64,000 nucleotides of DNA from NCBI GenBank assembly GCA_025175895.1, contig CM046006.1, forward strand, positions 69,336,288-69,400,287, given 5' to 3'. Within the stretch, counting starts at the first letter, position 1, and each line of letters starts with the position of its first letter. A program made the translations under genes and the position numbers. The notes beneath the pieces were generated by a model. The model was not told the origin of the DNA. It made no database searches and worked only from the letters and a program-made list of their open reading frames with translations. Source of the stretch: Wurfbainia villosa. Its lineage: Eukaryota > Streptophyta > Magnoliopsida > Zingiberales > Zingiberaceae. Shown here piece by piece: positions 57,780 through 64,000 of the stretch.

Positions 57780-58139
57780 ATTGACAACGGTTTAAAACCA
57801 TTGTAATATTATCACAACGACAACAATTTTTGACCGTTGTGCTAAACATTACAAAAATATTCTCATTGACAACGGTTGATTGCACCGTTGTCCCAACTGT
57901 TGTTAAGATAAAAAAAACTTAAAGACAATAGTTCTCGAAAACCGTTGTAAAATGTGTTGTTGATTAAAAAAAAATATGTCCAACGACAACATATAGTGTA
58001 AAACCGTTGTCTTTTGTGTTATACGGGCGCTCAAAGACAACGGTTTTGTCAAAAACTGTTGCCTTTTATCAAAATCACAACGGTTTCTCCTAAAACCGTT
58101 GTCTTTGTGGTATTATCTTTTAGCATTTTTGTTGTAGTG
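57780..58139. repeat. CACTA right terminal and subterminal repeats
   Basis: At least eight AACGGTTTT/AACCGTTGTC motifs in both orientations, ending in TTTTTGTTGTAGTG, the inverted CACTACAACAAAAA terminus. TSD CCA follows at 58140-58142. Confidence 0.85.
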
Positions 58140-58142
58140 CCA

Positions 58143-59380
58143 TTTGTTAAAAAACCATATCCGATTGACACGGAGTCAATCTTAAGTTCAACACACCGGT
58201 TGTAAAAATTAATACAGTACCCTAAATCAAGAAGACAAGTAACAGAAATAAGATTCCTTCGAATCTCAGGAGCATACAAGACATCATGTAGAAACAAAGT
58301 ACTTCCACCCCGAAGGTTAAGTTTGAAAGTGTTGATTCCTTTGACTTCAACTCTTGCATTATTTCCTACATAGATCCATTTGTTACCAACTGGTACCCTG
58401 CGGTACTCCGCATATGTAATCTACTCCCGAGCTACATGGTTGGTTGTTCCTGAATCTATAATCCACAAAGGATAAGAATCAGCCAACAACACAGAACTAG
58501 CAATAAAATGCTCAGAAGACAGACTTGAAGTTACCTTTCTTGGCTCAGTGCACTCCCGAGCGTAGTGACCCTTTTTGTCACAATTAAAGCAAGTCACCTT
58601 GCTTTTAGGTTTCTTCTCTGTCTTCTTGTTCTTCTTCTTCTTGATTGGGCCTCCCCCACCTACAACAACATCTTTCTTCTTCTTTCCCTTTCCCTTCTTA
58701 AACCATCTCTTTTTCTTGGATCCAGATGATCTAGCAGAATCGACAGCCAAATAAGCTTAGCCAGAAATTCTTGCAGATTCTACTCTCTCTGCCTCCAGTT
58801 CAACATGGCATGAGACGTCAGTGAAAGTCTTAATACTCTCACTATGAGTTAAGGTCTGCTTCATGGTTTCCAAAGAATCTGGAATATAATGAATAATTGC
58901 TTGAACCTGTTGTTCATCTGTCAGCTCATGATCAGCAGTTTTAAGCTCTCGAATCATGTTAGACATCTCCCTGAGATGTTGAACCATCGTGACATTCAGA
59001 CGCTTTTTATAGCTGTCGAACTTGATCGTCAGCTGCTGAAGCTTTCTTAGACTCATTTCACTGTATCTATCCCTAAGGGCAACCCAGACTGCATGAGCCG
59101 AAGGTTACGGCTCATACTCAAAAACTAGATCATGAACCATTGAACTAATCAATATTCTTTTAGCAGTGGAATCCTTTTTCTTCTATGCCTTATAAGCATC
59201 AAGGTCACATCTATGCTGCATAGCGGGACTATCAACAGGTTCTTCCATAACCTAATTTATAGCCTCAATAACTTCTTGTTCTTCAAGTACATACTGAATC
59301 TTGAGATGCCAGATCTTGTAGTTATCACCATTAAGTTTTTCACCCTTATTCAGTTCATCTATGATGTTCTTTGTTGGCAT
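58143..59380 (-). pseudogene. Copia-0 gag and protease
   Basis: One minus-strand frame of about 410 codons from ATG 59380 (MPTKNIIDELNKGEKLNGDN, a usual Copia gag start). It has a UBN2-type core (about residues 110-210), a Lys-rich linker, the zinc knuckle CFNCDKKGHYAREC, and the protease active site WIIDSGTTNHV, with D-S-G for the catalytic triad. VLYAPEIRRNLISV follows near 58280. Stops in frame: TAG 59252-59254, TAG 59183-59185, TAA 59105-59107, TAA 58757-58759 and TAG 58421-58423. No frameshift is seen. It ends at the CACTA insertion and continues in the piece at 16158. Confidence 0.87.
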
Positions 59381-59947
59381 AATCTATCATAAATAAACAA
59401 ATTATTTAGATATTCAGTGTATGTATTAATGTATGTAATCTTTAAATATACTTAATGTAAATCTGATTTGGTTTACAAAATCAAGTGATAACTCCGTTAC
59501 CACTCATCATCTGTATGTGCCAACCTGACTCACATTGATCTATTTTATTACATACATCCCAACTAATGAACTTAATCATTATCCAAACATGACATTAAAC
59601 ATTAAATGAACTTATCATTTAAAATTATACTCACAATGAACATATTAAAGAGCATAAACTAATATCATGCATCAAGTAGATTAACAACATAAAATGAACT
59701 AATCATTTTGAATGAACATATCATTAAGTTAAACATGTTGTACAATGTTAATAGATAACATGACTCTATTAAGAATGTTACACATAACATTCTTCCTACT
59801 CATAACTAACAAAAAACAACCCTAACAAACTAGATAGGTGATTATTACTCCCACTAGTACAAACACTAGCGCAGTAATAATCCAAACATACCCACTTTTC
59901 TTGGGCTGAATTAGAACGCCTTCCACTGAGATGCTCTCTAGATGATG

Positions 59948-60370
59948 TCAGGACGCAGAATCCTGTGAAGGACACTCACGAAGAGATCCCATAGGAAAAA
60001 TCTCTTCAGGGTCTTCTTTCGGATCTTCTTCTATATCTTCTTTTGGATCCTATTCTGGATCCTCTTCACAAGCCTCGTAGTGAAGTAACTCAGCGCACAA
60101 CTGGGTGTAGGATATGTGTCCCTCATAGCGCTCCCAGATCTGATGTGCGATATCACTAAGGAGCTCAAGCAGTGAATGGATCAAAGCCCAGATCCTGTAG
60201 TTATCCAGAATTGAAAACTTCTACATCTCGAGTCTCCAAAATAGCTTGTCCAGCCTCCTAATGTGCCACCCGAATCCATGAGCTGAGTTCTACTCTATCC
60301 CCTGGATAGCCTCCCTCAGCTGATTACGCAACACATCGCGTCGAGTCATAGTGGTAATCATCCGTGCCAT
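59948..60370 (-). pseudogene. Unidentified leader frame in Copia-0, three amber stops
   Basis: Minus-strand frame of 140 codons from ATG 60370 to TGA 59948-59950, open apart from three TAG codons (60290-60292, 60221-60223 and 60050-60052). It begins MARMITTMTRRDVLRNQLRE. The middle part has Trp- and Leu-rich sequence (HGFGWHIRRLDKLFWRLEM, YRIWALIHSLLELLSDIA), and the C-terminal part is an acidic repeat (DPKEDIEEDPKEDPEE). The composition looks like real protein, and the stops are of the kind produced by C-to-T change at CAG. I do not recognise the family. It is on the same strand as gag, between primer site and gag, so it may be an extra leader gene of this element or a captured fragment. Confidence 0.5.
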
Positions 60371-61100
60371 CTGAAAAAATTGAAATTAATTAAGTCAGTA
60401 AAAAATCGACAAACCAGTACATATACCGATTTAATTTAATTTATATATAGACATAGAACCAACACAATAAATCAAGAACAAATTTCCTTGATTCTCTAGA
60501 GAACAGTTGACTGAATCGCTTAGATCAGTCGACTGATACTTTTACCAATCAACTATGATCTAAGTCCAATCATTTTAAATTGTTATTACTTGACATGGCC
60601 ATGTATCTGTGAGAACCCAAACACAATTCAATTTTCTCCAAGTACCCTAGGCACTCGAGCAACATGAATAGTAATTTTTTTTCTCATCATCCCTAGCCAT
60701 CAAGTCTAGTTCTTATTAACCTATCTATAAGTTGTCTATGTTGAGTTCTATTTGTTCCAAACAATTACTCGACGATTAAGTTATGAGTTAAGTCGACCAA
60801 AGTCAACTTTGTCAACCAATATTGACCAACAGTAGAACTAGCCCTCTGACCGAGCTCTTATTATTGACTCCGATCACTTTTAGTGCTTCTTCCTCTAGAC
60901 TTCCACATTTCCAGCCCGAGAAACCCAAGGAAATCCTGAGCCCTATATGGAAATCCTGAGCACTTCAAATGCTAGCCGACCACTATTAATGTTGGCTAAG
61001 CATTCTTTGCTCTGGTCGAGCACTTAGTCTGCTAGCCGAACACTATTTGGTTCGACTTCTTTCACCAAATTTCCAATGGTCTAAACTGAGCAACCAATAG

Positions 61101-61260
61101 AAATCCAGACCGGTTTCTCAAATTCCAGACCGATCTATAGAAATCCAGATCGGTTTCTCAAATTCCAGACCGGTCTATAGAAATCCAGATCAGTTTCTCA
61201 AATTCCAGACTAGTCTATAGAAATCTAGACCAACTTTTTCGAATTCCAGACCGCTTTCTC
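61101..61260. repeat. 40-bp tandem repeat in Copia-0 leader
   Basis: Units start at 61101, 61141, 61181 and 61221 with AAATCCAGA(C/T)CGGTTTCTC; the fourth is diverged. Related CCAGACCGGTC-type fragments continue to about 61650. Confidence 0.9.
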
Positions 61261-61658
61261 GAATTCCAAACTGGTCCATAGAAATCCTGACAAGTTTGAT
61301 ATCCAGACTGATTTGACATCCTGTTAAAATCCTGACCAGCCTAATCTTCAGATCGGTGTAATATCCCGAGCACTTTTGAGAACTGCTCAACTGGTCTGTA
61401 ATCCAGACCATCTAAAATTCCAACAGATTTGTAATCTAGACCAGTCTAAAATTTCAACTGGTCTGTTATTAGACCATCTAAAATTCCAACAGACTTGTAT
61501 TTAGACAAGTCTAAAATTTCGAGCGATTTAAAATCCCAAGCGGTTTCAAATCCTAAGCGATTTAAAATCCCAAGCAATTTTTGGGTACTGCTTGAGAAGT
61601 AGTTTCCCATAAGGGAACTATTCAGCAATCCCAACCGGTGTGTAAACTAGACCGATCT

Positions 61659-61860
61659 GAAACTTCCCGAGAAGCAAGTTCACACTAGAGAACTATTTGG
61701 AAAATGCACCCAGTCTGTAAAATAGACCGGGCTGAAACTACTCGGGAAGCAGTTTCCCACCAGGGAACTGTTCGGAAAATGCAACCGGTCTGTAAAACAG
61801 ACTAGTATGAAAATGCTCGGGAAGCATTTTTCCACCAGGGAACTGCTCGGGAATCACTCG
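61659..61860. repeat. 75-bp tandem repeat in Copia-0 leader
   Basis: Units start at 61659, 61734 and 61809 (third partial), each with CTCGGGAAGCAGTTTCCCAC-like hairpin sequence followed by CAGGGAACTGTTCGG. Confidence 0.88.
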
Positions 61861-61940
61861 TCAAAAACACTGTTCATCGTTCTAGCGATGAACTGTGATT
61901 GTTACGAGTAAAACCCTTCTAACAAATGCATACCAACCTT

Positions 61941-61952
61941 GCTCTGATACCA
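61941..61952 (-). promoter_or_regulatory. Primer-binding site of Copia-0
   Basis: Minus strand TGGTATCAGAGC, one base from the LTR end. It fixes the orientation and 5' end of the oldest element. Confidence 0.9.
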
Positions 61953-61953
61953 A

Positions 61954-62223
61954 TGTTGGTATTAATGCATCTGTTTATATGAGTTTAAGTGAAAGAAAAA
62001 AAAAATTTAGACTGTAAATATAAAACTTACTGTAATCGTCAAAATCTTCGCGCTTCCTAGATCTGTAGGGAAGACGATCTCTGCTCGCTGTCTGAGGATC
62101 GATTACGTCGGAAGGATCCTACTCTTCCATGAGCCAAGTTCCTACTGTGCCTCAATGTTCTCGGATCTCTCAGTTCTCTTCGACAGCCCAACGGTGATTC
62201 ACGCACAATACCTCTTTCCGACA
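61954..62223 (-). repeat. Copia-0 LTR
   Basis: 270 bp, minus-strand start TGTCGG and end CCAACA, a near-perfect 6-bp terminal inverted repeat. It is flanked downstream by the primer site and upstream by a purine tract. Confidence 0.78.
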
Positions 62224-62240
62224 ATCTCCCACTAACACAG
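62224..62240 (-). promoter_or_regulatory. Polypurine-like tract upstream of Copia-0 LTR
   Basis: Minus strand GTTAGTGGGAGAT directly before the LTR, of the same form as the GTGGGAGAT tract of the young Copia. Such a tract belongs before a 3' LTR, not a 5' LTR. The sequence further upstream is replaced by a Gypsy LTR at 62241. Confidence 0.55.
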
Positions 62241-63991
62241 TGATGACTACCATTTTGTCGTGTTATTTTGGTCCTTAATATCAATATTTTTATCCTCTCG
62301 AATGATTATTTATCGATTATTATCATGTTTTATGAGTTGGATTTATTTTTGGATCTTATTGTAAATTCTCCTTAATTTTGGACTTATATACAAATTTTAT
62401 CTTTGTTTGTAGGAGATCGAGATGAGCCACTGGACTAGACTCAAGTTGGATGAAATATGACTTCATTTAGGGCTAGAAGGATCATTTCATACTGAATTAA
62501 TCTGGACCTTTCATCAAGATCAGAAGCAGTTTAAATCAAAGGGTTCAGATCTATTCAATCCTGACCGTCTGATGAGATCTGATCGATTTTGAGCCATCCA
62601 TCTGGATCTGGAGTGATCCGGCCCATACATTAAGATCCACACATCTTGATCGTTCATCTGAACCATTTGATCTCTACCATTCCTTCAGATTGATCAGATC
62701 CAGCCATCCAGAGTTGGAGTGATCACAACTATTGGATGCACAACTTGCTTTAATTGATTAATCAAAGTATTAGACCTAGCTTCAATCGGACGACTGAGAT
62801 CGGTGGGCGAAATGATCGGACGACTGAAGAAAATCACTTAATTACACCATTTCCTCATCCTTTTGCGCAGTGCAGAACAACTTCTTCCATTGTGCGAGCA
62901 GCCGTCAGATTTCACCTCTCCACCTCATCCATACGAAACACTGCCGACCGTCCACTTCCTCCGCCAAGGCCGATGGTGGTCTCCTCCATCACCTCCCCTT
63001 TCACGCGCTAGGAGCCAACTTCGCCCCTTTTCCGCGACGATCGCCCAATGCAAGCTCTGCCCATTTCTCTGTCGCCACCGACCAATCGGAGAGGGGATTC
63101 CCCTCCGATTGGTCTGGCCAGCTCCTTCACCATCAACCCTATTCCACCTCCAATCGGAGATGCCATTCCACATCTCTAGTAGCCATAGGTGCCACTCCAT
63201 CACTGCATCCACCGCAGGCAGCCAACTCCACCATCTCCACAGCTCCACCTTCTTCATCGTCGCCGACCAATCGGAGTGAGGATTCTCCTCCGATCGGTAC
63301 AACCACCGTACAACCGCTGGAGTGGGGATTCCCCTTTGTTATCATTTCGTCTTCCACATTTGTGGCCAGCCCCTTCACAGCAATGCCGATTTCGTCTACC
63401 ACAATTACGGCCAGCACCTTCACGGCAGCGCCGAATTCCATCTCCAGCCAGCTTCAATTTCAGCATTCGACAGATTTCGGACAGCAAGAATTCTTATTGG
63501 TTGTTTTTTCCCTCTTAGTTGTTGAATGTTTGTAATTGAATGATCTTCCACATTTAGAATTACATGCACTTGGTTTAATTTGTTTCATGCTTACGTAGTG
63601 TTCGATAAAATGCCTCTTGAAGTAATTAGATTGTAGTTGGTTAGTTTAGATTTAATTTCATGTGATGTTTTACTCTCATGTTATTCTGCATATTTAAATT
63701 CCTACACTTTCTTATGTGAATGCTTAGTTTAAGTTTCTTTTAATTCCAACACAATTATAGTTTAGTTAGTTTAGAGTTTTAATTACCTTACAACCGTAGG
63801 TTAGAGCTCAAAATCCAAACCCCCATTTACATTAGAAAACTCAAAGCAATAATTAGAAATCCTAAGTTTACTATTCTATCGATTACACTCGTTGGGAAAT
63901 GATTCGGGCCATCTACTATGCTATATTAGTGTAGTTAGGGGGTTCGATCATTAATTTGAAATGGTACCACGAAACAAATACTCGTTCATCA
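62241..63991 (+). repeat. 5' LTR of a plus-strand Gypsy element
   Basis: Starts TGATGACTACC and ends CTCGTTCATCA (TGAT...ATCA, like the Gypsy LTR at 2536). It is 1,751 bp and contains a Ser/His/Pro-coding-like CT-rich leader (62850-63530) with overlapping meaningless frames on both strands. AATTTTGGC follows at the window end, the start of a tRNA-Asp-type primer site, so the element extends beyond the window. The second TSD copy cannot be seen. Confidence 0.7.
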
Positions 63992-64000
63992 AATTTTGGC
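63992..64000 (+). promoter_or_regulatory. Start of Gypsy primer-binding site
   Basis: AATTTTGGC, the first bases of the TTTTTGGCGCCGTTGCC-type site, cut by the end of the window. Confidence 0.6.

Larger units (their letters stand above)
16159..58139 (-). mobile_element. CACTA (En/Spm) DNA transposon with nested insertions
   Basis: Terminal inverted repeats CACTATAACAAAAA (left) and, reversed, CACTACAACAAAAA (right), flanked by CCA on both sides. The span is 41,981 bp, but three retrotransposon insertions account for about 33.65 kb, leaving about 8.3 kb of CACTA sequence, a usual size for an autonomous copy. Both ends carry subterminal arrays of AACGGTT/AACCGTTGT motifs. Two minus-strand genes are recognisable: a TNP2 transposase in three pieces (56446 to 34951) and, downstream, a gene with a coiled-coil exon and a Ulp1-type protease exon (33751 to 16814). 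Frameshifts and stops in the transposase indicate that this copy is dead. Confidence 0.88.
59381..61940 (-). other. Copia-0 leader, unusually long
   Basis: About 2.56 kb between primer site and gag, long for a Copia with a 270-bp LTR. It contains a decayed 140-codon frame (59948-60370) and two tandem repeat blocks (61101-61260 and 61659-61860). 60371-61100 and 59381-59947 show no other feature I can support. A CAGTCGACTG motif occurs near 60525. Confidence 0.6.

Noticed and set aside
62870..63535. A 221-codon plus-strand frame at the right end.
   Set aside because: Three frames on the plus strand and two on the minus strand are open in the same CT-rich tract, so openness is due to composition. 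The tract lies inside an LTR.

Overview
The window is plant nuclear repeat DNA. I see no host gene, rRNA or tRNA. Evidence for a plant: Ty1/copia and Ty3/gypsy LTR retrotransposons with tRNA-Met and tRNA-Asp type primer sites, an En/Spm (CACTA) transposon with a TNP2 transposase and a Ulp1-like protease gene, long AT microsatellites, and a tendency for premature stops to be TAG at probable former CAG codons. A large-genome plant, possibly a monocot, is my guess; the species cannot be read from the sequence.

Almost the whole window is one nest whose order can be read from target-site duplications (TSDs). The oldest layer is a minus-strand Copia element (Copia-0) running from an LTR at 61954-62223 leftwards to about 1392. 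Its gag-protease part is at 58143-59380, its GAG-pre-integrase and integrase start at 15786-16158, and its integrase end and RT start at 1392-2535. Two insertions split it. One is a CACTA transposon (16159-58139, TSD CCA), about 8.3 kb of its own sequence. The other is a minus-strand Gypsy element (2536-15785, TSD ATAAC/ATGAC) with gag-protease and an Athila-ORF1-like frame but no RT or integrase. The Gypsy's 3' LTR was then hit by a gag-only SIRE-like Copia (3830-9214, TSD CATAT).

The CACTA took three further insertions. A plus-strand solo Gypsy LTR (17867-33460, TSD AGTGC) was itself opened by a minus-strand tandem Gypsy array of LTR, internal, LTR and partial internal (18294-32775). A decayed SIRE-like Copia (35155-44092, TSD ATTAT) and a nearly complete young Copia (45990-55093, TSD GGTTC) both sit in the transposase gene. 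At the edges are an LTR-like piece (1-1391) and the 5' LTR of a plus-strand Gypsy (62241-63991) whose primer site is cut by the window end.

No element looks able to move by itself as read here. The young Copia is closest, with long integrase/RT/RNase H frames, but its gag is frameshifted, its protease active site is lost and it has two Trp-to-TGA stops. The most unusual points are the readable multi-level nest, a decayed 140-codon frame in the leader of Copia-0, an LTR with a polypurine tract on one side and a primer site on the other, a gag-protease-ORF1 Gypsy without RT, and a solo LTR invaded by an inverted tandem array of its own family.
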